64,000 nt of DNA, taken from contig NZ_BOMN01000126.1 in the NCBI RefSeq assembly GCF_016862215.1, positions 33,536 to 97,535 on the forward strand. Reading direction: 5' to 3'. This DNA comes from Winogradskya humida. Its GTDB lineage: Bacteria; Actinomycetota; Actinomycetes; Mycobacteriales; Micromonosporaceae. Positions 10,445 through 18,934 of the stretch are shown here, piece by piece. Numbering within the stretch: position 1 is the stretch's first letter; every line of letters starts with the position of its first letter. The notes beneath the pieces were generated by a model. It was not told where the DNA came from, did no database searches, and saw nothing but the letters and a program-made list of their open reading frames with translations. A program made the translations under genes and the position numbers.

Positions 10445-11359
10445 ATGCGCAACCTCAAGCTGATGGTGACCGGCCTCGCGCTGGCCGGACTGGCCGGCTG
10501 CGGCACGGCCTACGCGGCTGCCTCGCCGTCCGCGTCGTGGGTCGCGCCCTCGTCCTCCCCCACCGCGACCCCCACCGCGACCTCTGCCGCGACCCCCACC
10601 GCGACCTCCGCCACGCCGACGACCGCCGCTCCCGCCTCCCCCTCCTCCGAGGCGCCCGCCGCTCCTTCCTCCGAGGCGCCCGCTCCGTCTTCTTCCTCCG
10701 CGGCGCCGTCTTCATCGCCTGCCGCGCCGCATCACGGCGGGCCGGCGAACAGCCTGATGAAGACGGGTACGAAGGATGTGGCGCTGACCTTCGACGACGG
10801 CCCGGACCCCGTGCAGACGCCGGCGCTGCTGGACCTGCTCGGCGAGGAGGGCGTCAAGGCGACGTTCTGCCTGGTCGGCCAGCAGGCGGCAGCGCACCCC
10901 GACCTGGTCCGCCGGATCGTCGAGGAGGGTCACACGCTCTGCAACCACAGCTGGAACCACAGCCTGACCCTCGGCAAGGGCAGCCCGGCGCAGATCCGCA
11001 AGGACCTGCAGAAGACCAACGACGCCATCCACGCCGCGGTCCCCGACGCCGAGATCAAGTACATGCGGGCCCCGGGCGGCAACTTCACGCCGGCCCTCGT
11101 CAAGGCGGCCTCAAACCTGGGGATGACCTCGATCTACTGGGACCTCGACCCGCGCGACTGGGACCACCCGGCCGGCGAGTCGGACGCTGCCCACACGGCC
11201 CGGGTCATCAGCACGGTGAAGAAGCACACCACCAAGGGCGCGATCATCCTGTCCCACGACTACGGCCAGCCGGACACCATCAAGGCCTACCGGACGCTGA
11301 TCCCCTGGTTGAAGACCCGCTTCACGCTGATCGCGCTGCCTGTCGACAACGCGCTCTGA
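10445..11359 (+). CDS. Lipoprotein polysaccharide deacetylase (NodB domain)
   Basis: The 304-residue protein begins with a lipoprotein signal (LAGC lipobox, C19) and has a long Ala/Ser/Thr/Pro linker (about 25-95). A NodB deacetylase domain follows from about 108. Metal and catalytic motifs are TFDDGPD (D117, D118), HSWNH (H168, H172), RAPGGNF, and a C-terminal LSHDYG with the catalytic His. Such enzymes remove acetyl groups from peptidoglycan or chitin-like sugars at the cell surface. The linker is low complexity and would place the domain away from the membrane. It appears to be monocistronic. Confidence 0.9.
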   Translation: MRNLKLMVTGLALAGLAGCGTAYAAASPSASWVAPSSSPTATPTATSAATPTATSATPTTAAPASPSSEAPAAPSSEAPAPSSSSAAPSSSPAAPHHGGPANSLMKTGTKDVALTFDDGPDPVQTPALLDLLGEEGVKATFCLVGQQAAAHPDLVRRIVEEGHTLCNHSWNHSLTLGKGSPAQIRKDLQKTNDAIHAAVPDAEIKYMRAPGGNFTPALVKAASNLGMTSIYWDLDPRDWDHPAGESDAAHTARVISTVKKHTTKGAIILSHDYGQPDTIKAYRTLIPWLKTRFTLIALPVDNAL

Positions 11360-11376
11360 CCCACATCGGGTTCGTC

Positions 11377-11399
11377 GCCCCGGCCACAACGGCCGGGGC
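11377..11399. terminator. Bidirectional hairpin between convergent genes
   Basis: A nine-bp GC stem (11377-11385 with 11391-11399) with loop ACAAC lies between the converging deacetylase and DUF3499 genes. There is no strong T-run, as is usual in actinomycetes. Confidence 0.55.
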
Positions 11400-11408
11400 C
11401 GACCCATT

Positions 11409-11774
11409 TCAGTGGGAGGGCGGAATTACGCGCAGGTGGCCTCGGCGGCCGGTCTGGTGGCCCGGGAGGTTGTCGTGCTCCTCCGGGCGGGGCGGCGGGG
11501 CCGGGCGGGCCGCTTCGCGGACGGCGTCGGCGAGGGCCACGAGGTCGTCCGTGGTGGGCGGCGGCGGGGCGAAATCACCGTCATGGCGGACCAGATCCCA
11601 GCCTCGGGGGGCGGTGAGGCTGCGGGCGTGGGGTTCGCAGAGGTCGTACGTGTGCGGCTCCGCGAAAGCGGCCAGCGGGCCGACCACGGCCGTCGAATCG
11701 TTATAGACGTAGGTCAGGGTGGCGACCGCCTGTCGGGGACAGCCGTTACGGGAGCAGCGCCGTGGGGACCTCAC
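11409..11774 (-). CDS. DUF3499 family protein
   Basis: The 121-residue protein matches DUF3499 (the Rv3258c family). It has four probable metal ligands near the N-terminus, C7 and C12 (RRCSRNGCPRQA) and C46 and H49 (DLCEPHARS), then a Pro-rich, charged tail. Function is unknown. The GTG start at 11774 is about 190 bases from the divergent zincin-like gene, the same pairing as Rv3258c/Rv3259 in Mycobacterium tuberculosis. Confidence 0.85.
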   Translation of the reverse strand: MRSPRRCSRNGCPRQAVATLTYVYNDSTAVVGPLAAFAEPHTYDLCEPHARSLTAPRGWDLVRHDGDFAPPPPTTDDLVALADAVREAARPAPPPRPEEHDNLPGHQTGRRGHLRVIPPSH

Positions 11775-11961
11775 GGCGGCACGTTATCTCTAAGCGCGCT
11801 CGCGCGGGGCCCGATGCAGCCGCGACACGCCGACCGACGATGCATCACGATTTTGACATGATGCCCCGACACGCCGCCCCAATGGGACGAATTACCGCAC
11901 TCGAAACGCGCCCGACACAGCCTGACCACGGGCGACGGCGTTTGCGGGCTAGGCTGGCGGC

Positions 11962-12447
11962 GTGACTACCAGTCCCGACCGCCAACGGGCCGGCTCCGAG
12001 CCGGGCCGCACGGCGCGCGCAGCCGGACCGGGCCGTCCCGCCCGCCGTGACAGGCACGGGCGCGGGCTGCGTGGCCGGCTCGTCCCAGCCACCGTCCCGC
12101 TCGCCCGCACCAAGGCAGAGATCTTCGACGACCTCGTCCTCGACACGGTCGAGAGCCTCGAACGCCGCTACGCGAAGGAGCTGGCCGGCGTCGAGTTCGC
12201 CGTCGAGGACGTCCCACCGGACCTCAACGTCTACGACTCGGATGTCCTGGAGGACGGCGAGGTCCCCCTCGCACGCCTGCTCCCCGGCCGCCCCGGTCGC
12301 CAGGAGCTGCCGCCACGGATCGTCCTTTACCGCCGGCCCCTCGAGTTCCGGGCCATGGACAGGGAAGACCTGGCCGACCTGGTCCACGACGTGATCATCG
12401 AGCAGGTCGCCAACCTGCTCGGCATGGATCCCGACGAGCTGTCCTGA
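11962..12447 (+). CDS. Degenerate zincin-like metallopeptidase family protein
   Basis: The 161-residue protein belongs to the small zincin family (PF06262 type; Rv3259-like). Where active members have an HExxHH motif, this protein reads IEQVAN (I146 to N151): the glutamate is kept but both zinc-ligand histidines are missing. It is therefore probably not a peptidase. The N-terminus (residues 1-45) is Arg-rich and disordered. It precedes whiB in the conserved core and is divergent from DUF3499. Confidence 0.8.
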   Translation: MTTSPDRQRAGSEPGRTARAAGPGRPARRDRHGRGLRGRLVPATVPLARTKAEIFDDLVLDTVESLERRYAKELAGVEFAVEDVPPDLNVYDSDVLEDGEVPLARLLPGRPGRQELPPRIVLYRRPLEFRAMDREDLADLVHDVIIEQVANLLGMDPDELS

Positions 12448-12451
12448 CCCA

Positions 12452-12467
12452 CCGGCCGGTCGGCCGG
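12452..12467 (+). terminator. Weak hairpin after the zincin-like gene
   Basis: A six-bp GC stem with loop GGTC lies four bases past the stop. No T-tract follows. Confidence 0.35.
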
Positions 12468-12769
12468 CGGCTCTGTGGTCCATGACACGACGGGGTGACT
12501 CGCGAGGCCCGGGCGATTCCGCGCGAACTCGGTTTCGCGCCGGGCCGCGAGTGGAGAGCGGCGGGCGTGCTGGCGCTGAGGTCGCCCGCGCCGCGCGAAC
12601 TGCTCAGAAGGCCCCCACCTCGTGAGCTCGCGACGTGCTAGTTCCGGCCCTGCCTAGCTGCATACCGAACTGTGGCGCCCTGCCGGATCGCGGCAGCGGC
12701 GCTGTTTTCGCCTTGTCGGCCTCTCGTCGATGGGCCCCCCAGCGTCAGGACGAGAGTTTTCCGGACCGG
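12468..12769. other. Non-coding stretch between the zincin-like gene and whiB
   Basis: No credible gene is present. The only structure seen is an inverted repeat CTCTCGTC (12721-12728) with GACGAGAG (12749-12756), followed by TTTT on the plus strand. It lies just past the whiB stop and might act as a terminator. Confidence 0.4.
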
Positions 12770-13027
12770 TCAGGCAACCCGGCGCTTGAGCTTGCGGCGT
12801 TCCCGTTCGGAGAGGCCGCCCCAGATTCCAAATCGCTCATCGTGACCGAGTGCATACTCAAGGCATTCTGCCTTGACGTCACAGCGGCCGCAGATTCGCT
12901 TCGCCTCGCGGGTCGAGCCGCCTTTTTCCGGGAAGAAAGCTTCCGGATCCGTCTGCGAACACAGCGCCCGCTCCTGCCACTCGGGCGCGTCCCCGAGCAG
13001 GTCTACCCCTTCTACCTGCGCTTCCAT
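12770..13027 (-). CDS. whiB: WhiB-family iron-sulfur transcription factor (WhiB2/WhiB type)
   Basis: The 85-residue protein contains the four WhiB cysteines (C23, C46, C49, C55) that hold a 4Fe-4S cluster, the turn GIWGG (67-71), and a basic C-terminal tail RERRKLKRRVA. Position in the manB-fbi region identifies it as the orthologue group of Streptomyces WhiB and mycobacterial WhiB2, which works with WhiA in sporulation septation and cell division. The ATG at 13027 has GGAGG eight bases upstream, so the longer frame to 13204 is not the protein. Upstream lie striking inverted repeats. Confidence 0.93.
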   Translation of the reverse strand: MEAQVEGVDLLGDAPEWQERALCSQTDPEAFFPEKGGSTREAKRICGRCDVKAECLEYALGHDERFGIWGGLSERERRKLKRRVA

Positions 13028-13094
13028 CGGCGTGCCTCCTTTTCCGCGCCGGCAGCGATGCCAGCGCTGACCCCCCACGCACGCGGCGTGTTTC

Positions 13095-13134
13095 TTGCAG
13101 GAAATGAGCGGTTCGCGACGCCCCTTTCCTGCAA
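13095..13134. promoter_or_regulatory. Perfect 10-bp inverted repeat upstream of whiB
   Basis: TTGCAGGAAA (13095-13104) and TTTCCTGCAA (13125-13134) are exact reverse complements with a 20-base spacer, 68 bases upstream of the whiB ATG. It could be an operator for a dimeric regulator or a leader hairpin. Which protein would bind is not known from sequence. Confidence 0.5.
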
Positions 13135-13145
13135 CCCCACCGAAA

Positions 13146-13159
13146 TTACACGCGTGTAA
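13146..13159. promoter_or_regulatory. 14-bp perfect palindrome upstream of whiB
   Basis: TTACACGCGTGTAA is fully self-complementary and AT-richer than its surroundings, 119 bases upstream of the whiB start. The arrangement suits an operator. The wider region 13028-13485 is about 460 bases with no gene and is clearly AT-richer than neighbouring coding DNA. Confidence 0.5.
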
Positions 13160-13485
13160 GACGTGCGTCGTCAAGCCGAACCTGATAAATAGGCCCGTTT
13201 CCACGAGGCGCCGCCATCACCTCACGGTCCCGTTCCTGCCCTATCTCTCAGGGCGGTCACGAGGTAACGCTCAGTCGGCGCGTCGAGTCCAAATTACCCC
13301 AATTTGTAATGTACCCACCACTCCTCCCGAGACCACCCGTGGTAAGGCACACCCTCGACCGCGCCAAAATCCGACACCCGCTCACGTCCGCACCCCCGCG
13401 GACTACCCCGCCGACACGCCGAATCACGGCGGAGATTTGTGGATCATCTCGATCGAGCAGACCCGGGAGCGGCGTGGACCACGGC

Positions 13486-15990
13486 TCAGCGACGGCTGTA
13501 GACAGTGGTCCGTTCCGCCGACGGCCGGCCGGCGCGGGCTGCGAGCTCCTTCAACTCCGCGACCGTCCGGGCCGAGCCGTTCTCGGATCCGGCCATCCGG
13601 GAGATGGTCTCCTCCATCAGGGTGCCGCCCAGGTCGTTGCAGCCGGAGTTCAGCATCGCGATGGTGCCCTCGTCGCCGAGCTTCACCCACGAGCACTGGA
13701 TGTTGTCGATGCGGCCGTGCAGCAGGATCCGGGCCATCGCGTGGACCACCCTGTTCTCACGCCAGGTGGGACCGGGGCGCGCGATGCCGGCCAGGTAGAT
13801 CGGGGCGTTGGTGTGGATGAACGGCAGCGCCACGAATTCGGTGAAGCCGCCGGTCACGTCCTGGATCCCGGCGAGGACCCGGAAGTGGTTCAGCCACTGG
13901 CGAGGGTGGTCGACATGGCCGTACATCATGGTGGAACTCGATCGGATTCCTACCTGGTGGGCCGTGGTGACGACGTCGATCCAGGTCGACGCCGGGAGCT
14001 TGCCCTTGGTGAGGACCCAGCGGACGTCGTCGTCGAGGATCTCGGCGGCGGTGCCGGGGATGGTGTCGAGCCCGGCCTCGCGCAGCTCGGTGAGCCAGTC
14101 GCGGACGGAGACACCCGCCTTGGAGGCGCCCGTGACGATCTCCATCGGGGAGTACGCGTGGACGTGCATCCCCGGCACCCGCTCCTTTACGGCGCGGACC
14201 AGGTCTGCGTACGCCGTGATGGGCAGTTTGGGGTCGATCCCGCCCTGCATGCAGACCTCGGTGGCGCCGTCCCGCCAGGCCTCCTGGGCCCGGTCGGCGA
14301 CCTGCGTGACCGACAGGCGGTAGGCGTCGGCGTCCTTCTCGCGCTGGGCGAAGGCGCAGAAGCGGCAGCCGACGTAACAGACGTTCGAGAAGTTGATGTT
14401 GCGGTTGACGACGTACGTGATGTCGTCGCCGTTCACCTCGCGGCGCAGGTCGTCGGCGATGCGGGCGATCTCGTCGAGCGCCGGGCCGTCCGCGTTGAAC
14501 AGGGCCATCGCCTTGTCCTCGTGCTCCGGCAGCAGCAGCTGCGCCGGGTCCGACGCGGCGAGTCGCAGGCCGGCAAGGGCATCCGCCGGGAGCGAAGGGC
14601 CGGCGGTATCCACGCTGACGTGGGACGCCACTGCAGACCAGTCGCCGTAGACCGAGTCGAAGTCGCCGCGGCGGTCCTCGGTGCGGCCCGTGGTGTCGAT
14701 CGTGGCGAAGAGGTCGGTGCGGCCCGTCGCGTACGCGTCGTCAGGCTCCTGCCAGGGCAGACCCACCGGGATGGCGTCCTCGCGGGCCAGGCCGGACGGG
14801 TCGGCGAGCGCGGCCACGTGCGCGGCGAGGCGCGGATCGAGCCAGCCCTCGGCGCCGCGGCGGACGTACTCGGGATAGATCGTGAGGCGTTCCCGAAGCT
14901 CGAAGCCCGAGCGTGCGGACATCTCGCGGAGCTGCTCGATCTGCGGCCAGGGGCGCTCGGGGTTGACGTGGTCGGGCGTCACCGGCGAGACGCCGCCCCA
15001 GTCGTCGATGCCGGCGCGCAGCAGCAGGTCGTACTCGGAGTCGATGAGGTTCGGCGGCGCCTGGACCCGGGCGCGGGGGCCCATGATGATCCGGGAGACC
15101 GCCACGGTCGCGGCCAGCTCGCGCAGCTCGGCGTCGGGCATGCCGCGCATCGCCGTGTCCGGCTTGGCGCGGAAATTCTGGATGATGACTTCCTGGATGT
15201 GGCCGTACTCGCGGGCGGCCCGGCGCATCGCGAAGATGGCGTCGGCGCGCTCGGCCTTGTTCTCCCCGATGCCGATCAGGATGCCGGTGGTGAACGGGAC
15301 GCCGACCCGGCCGGCGTCGGCGAGGACCCGGAGCCGGACGGCGGGCTCCTTGTCGGGCGAGGCGTAGTGCGGCTGACCCGGCTCGGACCACAGCCGCGTC
15401 GCGGTGGTCTCCAGCATCATGCCCATGCTCGGCGCGACCGGCTTGAGCCGCTGCAGGTCGTCCCAGCTCAGCACGCCGGGGTTGAGGTGCGGCAGCAGGC
15501 CGGTCTCCTCCAGCACCGCGATGGCGCAGGCGCGCACATAGTCGAGGGTGGAGTCGTAACCACGCTCGTCGAGCCACTGCCGCGCGGCGGGCCAGCGGTC
15601 CTCGGGGCGGTCGCCGAGCGTGAACAGCGCTTCCTTGCAACCCTGGGCGGCACCCTCGCGGGCGATGGCGAGCACCTCGTCGCGCTCCAGGAAGGCGGCG
15701 GGCAGCTTGTGTGGAACGGTCGCGAACGTGCAGTAGTGGCATCGGTCACGGCAGAGCCGGGTGAGCGGGATGAAGACCTTCTTGGAGTACGTGACGACGC
15801 CCGGCCGTCCCGCCTCCCGCAGACCCGCGTCCCGGATGCCCCCGGCGATCGCCAGCAGCTCGTCGAACTGGGGTCCCTGCGCCGCGAGCAGCGCGCCCGC
15901 CTCCTCGGGATCGATCGCCTTACCCTCGGCGGCACGCTTGAGCGCTCGGCGGATGCTTGCTTCGGTCGGCGTTGTTTCCACGGCTCCCAC
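13486..15990 (-). CDS. fbiC: FO synthase (CofG-CofH fusion, F420 biosynthesis)
   Basis: The 834-residue protein carries two radical-SAM halves. The CofG half has CRDRCHYCTF (C80, C84, C87), and the CofH half has VCYVGCRFCAF near residue 540. Together they join tyrosine and the ribityl diaminouracil to make the deazaflavin FO, the chromophore of coenzyme F420, in the cytosol. Length matches fused actinobacterial FbiC. A GTG at 15990 is used; another GTG three codons in cannot be excluded. In this window fbiC lies close to fbiA and fbiB, separated by the antiporter remnant and one membrane gene. Confidence 0.95.
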   Translation of the reverse strand: MGAVETTPTEASIRRALKRAAEGKAIDPEEAGALLAAQGPQFDELLAIAGGIRDAGLREAGRPGVVTYSKKVFIPLTRLCRDRCHYCTFATVPHKLPAAFLERDEVLAIAREGAAQGCKEALFTLGDRPEDRWPAARQWLDERGYDSTLDYVRACAIAVLEETGLLPHLNPGVLSWDDLQRLKPVAPSMGMMLETTATRLWSEPGQPHYASPDKEPAVRLRVLADAGRVGVPFTTGILIGIGENKAERADAIFAMRRAAREYGHIQEVIIQNFRAKPDTAMRGMPDAELRELAATVAVSRIIMGPRARVQAPPNLIDSEYDLLLRAGIDDWGGVSPVTPDHVNPERPWPQIEQLREMSARSGFELRERLTIYPEYVRRGAEGWLDPRLAAHVAALADPSGLAREDAIPVGLPWQEPDDAYATGRTDLFATIDTTGRTEDRRGDFDSVYGDWSAVASHVSVDTAGPSLPADALAGLRLAASDPAQLLLPEHEDKAMALFNADGPALDEIARIADDLRREVNGDDITYVVNRNINFSNVCYVGCRFCAFAQREKDADAYRLSVTQVADRAQEAWRDGATEVCMQGGIDPKLPITAYADLVRAVKERVPGMHVHAYSPMEIVTGASKAGVSVRDWLTELREAGLDTIPGTAAEILDDDVRWVLTKGKLPASTWIDVVTTAHQVGIRSSSTMMYGHVDHPRQWLNHFRVLAGIQDVTGGFTEFVALPFIHTNAPIYLAGIARPGPTWRENRVVHAMARILLHGRIDNIQCSWVKLGDEGTIAMLNSGCNDLGGTLMEETISRMAGSENGSARTVAELKELAARAGRPSAERTTVYSRR

Positions 15991-16027
15991 CCGTGCAGCC
16001 TAGGCCGAAATAAGGTCAACTGACGCT

Positions 16028-17524
16028 ATGGAGACCTCCGCGCTACAGGTTGTGGTTCTGCTCGGGGCCGCGGTGTGGGGGCTGACGCTGCTGGCCAGGC
16101 GGTTGGGGGTGCCAGCGCCGATCGTGCTGCTGCTCGGCGGGGTGCCGCTGGCTTTCGTACCGTGGCTGGCCGATGTGCACCTACAGCCTGAGCTGGTCCT
16201 TCTCGTGTTCCTGCCGGCCCTGCTGTTCCCCGAGGCGCAGGACACGTCGCTGAGTGAGATCCGTAACACGCGCTCGGGCTGAGCTGGCCGGTGGCGTGGA
16301 TCCTGGGCGCGGTGCTCGCGCCGACCGATGCCACCGCGGTCGCGGCGGTCGCCGGGCGGATGCCGCGCCGCACACTTGACCATCCTGCGCGCGGAGAGCC
16401 TCGTCAACGACGGCACGGCCCTGGTCATCTTCGGGATCGCGGTCCAGATCGCCACCGGCCACGACGGGGTCGGGCCGGGTGGGATCGCCCTGGACTTCCT
16501 GATCTCGTACGCGGGCGGAATCGGCGTCGGCCTCGCCGCGGGCTGGCTCAGCATCCGGCTGCGCGGCGTGGTCCGCGACACCCTGCTGAACAACACGGTG
16601 AGCCTGCTGACCCCGTTCGCCGCGTTCCTGCTCGCGGAGGAGATCAACGCCTCCGGGGTGCTCGCGGTGGTCGTCGCCGGGCTCTACATCAGCCAGGCCG
16701 GTTCGCTGCTGATCGCCGCGCAGGAGCGGATCCGGGTGCGAGCTTTCTGGCAGCTCGCGACGTTCCTGCTCAACGGCACCCTGTTCGTCCTCGTGGGGCT
16801 CGAGCTGCGGGGCGCCGTCAACGACCTGACGTCGTACCCGTTGAGGACTGCCGTTGTTGATGCCCTGCTCGTCGCCGCCGCGGTGATCGGCACCCGGCTG
16901 GTCTGGCTCAACACCACGCCGTACCTGATCAGGGCGCTGGACCGCCGCCCACAGCAACGGGCCCGCCGGATCGGTTTCCGGGGCCGTCAGCCGAACGCCT
17001 GGGCCGGTTTCCGGGGCGCGGTCTCGCTGGCCGCCGCGCTCGCCATCCCGTCCGGCGTGCCGGGGCGCGACCTGATCATCGTGGTCACCTTCGGCGTCAT
17101 CCTGGTCACCCTCGTCGTGCAGGGCCTGACGTTGCCCGCTGTACTGCGTTGGGCACGCCTACCGACAGACAATTCCGAGACCGAGATGGCGTACGCCGAA
17201 AGCCGCGCCGTCGAAGCCGCACTCCAACTACTCCCGGGCGAAGCCGAGCGCCTCGCCGTCGACCCGGAGATCACCGCGCTCGTCCGCTCCGAGGTGGAAG
17301 AGCGCCGCACCGAACTGACCGAGGCGGAACCGGCACCGGACGGCCTCAACCGCCGCGAGCAGTACCGCGCTCTCCGGCTCGCCCTGATCAGCGAAAAACG
17401 CCGCGTCGTGGTGCACCTGCGCGACGAACGCCGGATCGACGACCTCGTGCTGCGCAGGTTCGAGACGGTGCTGGACGCCGAGGAGTTACGTCTCGGGGCC
17501 GACACCGCGGACGCCGGGGAGTGA
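16028..17524 (+). pseudogene. Na+/H+ antiporter (CPA1 family), disrupted
   Basis: The frame opens at ATG 16028 with a normal antiporter N-terminus (to SEIRN, about 16270) and hits a stop at 16280. Homology resumes in another frame at 16281 (LSWPVAWILGAVLAPTDATA), then shifts back near 16375 to TILRAESLVNDGTALVIF. The rest reads openly to 17524. Compared with family members about 30 residues, including one transmembrane helix, are missing at the first break, so there is a deletion of roughly 100 bases plus a one-base shift. The C-terminal 390 codons are undamaged, suggesting recent loss. Intact members export Na+ in exchange for protons. Confidence 0.8.
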
Positions 17525-17579
17525 TGCCCGGCATCCGCAGTCCTCATTCAGCTGCTTTCAGCTGCACGGGGCTCGTCTT

Positions 17580-18818
17580 TCAACTGCGCGGGGGCTCGTC
17601 GCCGACGATCTGGGTGCGCTCGTCCTGCTCGGGCGCGCGGGTGCGGAATGCCTCGGTCGGCTCCGAGAAAGCTCCCGGCTGCGGCTGGCCCGGCTGAGAC
17701 TGACCCTGCTGGGGCTGGCCCTGCTGGGGCTGGCCTGGGTGAGGTGCGAAAGGGCCGGGAGGGGTCTGTGACGAGGCCGGCGGCGCTGAATACTGCTGGG
17801 CCGGCGGGCCTGAAGCCGGGGGCTGCGCAACGACAGGCTGCTGGCCGGTCGGGCCACCCCAGGCGGGCTGCTGCGGCTGACCCCACGTGTCCGGCGGGGA
17901 CGCGGGTGGCTGGCCGTAGGGCGCCTGACCGTACGGTGCCTGGCCGTAAGGTGCCTGGCCCGGCTGACCCGGGTAACCCTGCTGACCTTGTGGGCCCAGC
18001 TGACCCGAGTAGCCCTGCTGACCCGGATAGCCCTGCGGGTCCGACGGGAAGCCGGGCTGACCCTGCTGACCCTGCTGACCCTGTTGACCGGGCTGAGCGG
18101 GTGGGAAGCCGGGCTGGCCGGACGGGAAGCCCTGCTGACCCTGCGGGCCGTAGGGCGGCTGGCCCTGCGGCGACTGGCCCTGCGGCGGGAGGCCCCACGC
18201 CTGCTGCGGGTTGCCGTACTGACCCGGACCGGCGACCGGCTTGGGGCGCGGCGCGTAGTAGAGGCTGCGCCAGATCAGGAAGACGGCGTAGGCCGCGAGT
18301 GCGAACACCGCGAGCCACGCCGCCCGGACCAGGAACTCCTCGAAGGCGACCCGGATGGCGTTGCCCGCGATCGACACGATGGCGATGAGGAAGCCGAAGA
18401 CCACGGCGAAGAAGCCGGCGACGGCGTACTCGACGAGGGCGACGATCGTCACCAGCCGGGCCTGCGGGTGGCGGGGCTGGAACAGGTGGGCGAGCAGGAC
18501 CGCGGCGAGCGGCATCACGATCAGCTCGATGTTGACGAAGCTGTAGAAGCTGTTCTGCGCCCGGGTGAGGAAGGTCAGCCCCACGTCCGAGGGGATGAGC
18601 CGGATGATCGCTACGAAGAGCCAGACCGCGGGCGCGCCGACCAGCGCATACACGGCGAGGTCGCGCAGGGGGCGGAGCAGCGCGCTGACCGGGCGGCCGG
18701 GCTGGGCACCCGCACCCGACGAGGGCGCGGGCGGCGAGCTGGGCTGTTCCGGACCCGGGCTGGGCTGGGCCGGGCCGGAGCCTGGCTGGGCCGAACCGGG
18801 CTGTGGCGTACTGGTCAC
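17580..18818 (-). CDS. Membrane protein with long Gln/Gly/Pro-rich C-terminal tail
   Basis: The 412-residue protein has a short S/P/Q-rich N-terminus, about five hydrophobic helices (roughly residues 45-215), and a cytoplasmic or external tail of nearly 200 residues rich in Gln, Gly, Pro and Tyr, including three QAPYG-type repeats. The family is not recognised beyond actinobacterial membrane proteins of this shape. The GTG at 18818 has AGGAG eight bases upstream. It is divergent from fbiA. The tail looks intrinsically disordered and may mediate protein contacts. Confidence 0.7.
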   Translation of the reverse strand: MTSTPQPGSAQPGSGPAQPSPGPEQPSSPPAPSSGAGAQPGRPVSALLRPLRDLAVYALVGAPAVWLFVAIIRLIPSDVGLTFLTRAQNSFYSFVNIELIVMPLAAVLLAHLFQPRHPQARLVTIVALVEYAVAGFFAVVFGFLIAIVSIAGNAIRVAFEEFLVRAAWLAVFALAAYAVFLIWRSLYYAPRPKPVAGPGQYGNPQQAWGLPPQGQSPQGQPPYGPQGQQGFPSGQPGFPPAQPGQQGQQGQQGQPGFPSDPQGYPGQQGYSGQLGPQGQQGYPGQPGQAPYGQAPYGQAPYGQPPASPPDTWGQPQQPAWGGPTGQQPVVAQPPASGPPAQQYSAPPASSQTPPGPFAPHPGQPQQGQPQQGQSQPGQPQPGAFSEPTEAFRTRAPEQDERTQIVGDEPPRS

Positions 18819-18934
18819 AGCTGCTCTCCTGGATGGGGGATTCGGGGCAGGGGCACTCAGCGTAGTCCCGATAGCCACATCACACCCGCCACCCACGGGC
18901 CACGAACCGGGCTCCGGTGCGCAAGGATGGACGA

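Noticed and set aside
13309..16023. A 904-codon open frame on the plus strand opposite fbiC
   Set aside because: It is the antisense shadow of the FO synthase; its composition is low complexity (Val/Gly/Arg/Asp), it shows no family, and fbiC is unmistakable.
16281..16380. Programmed frameshifting in the antiporter gene
   Set aside because: The first break also lacks about 30 residues including a helix, so a shift alone cannot restore the protein.
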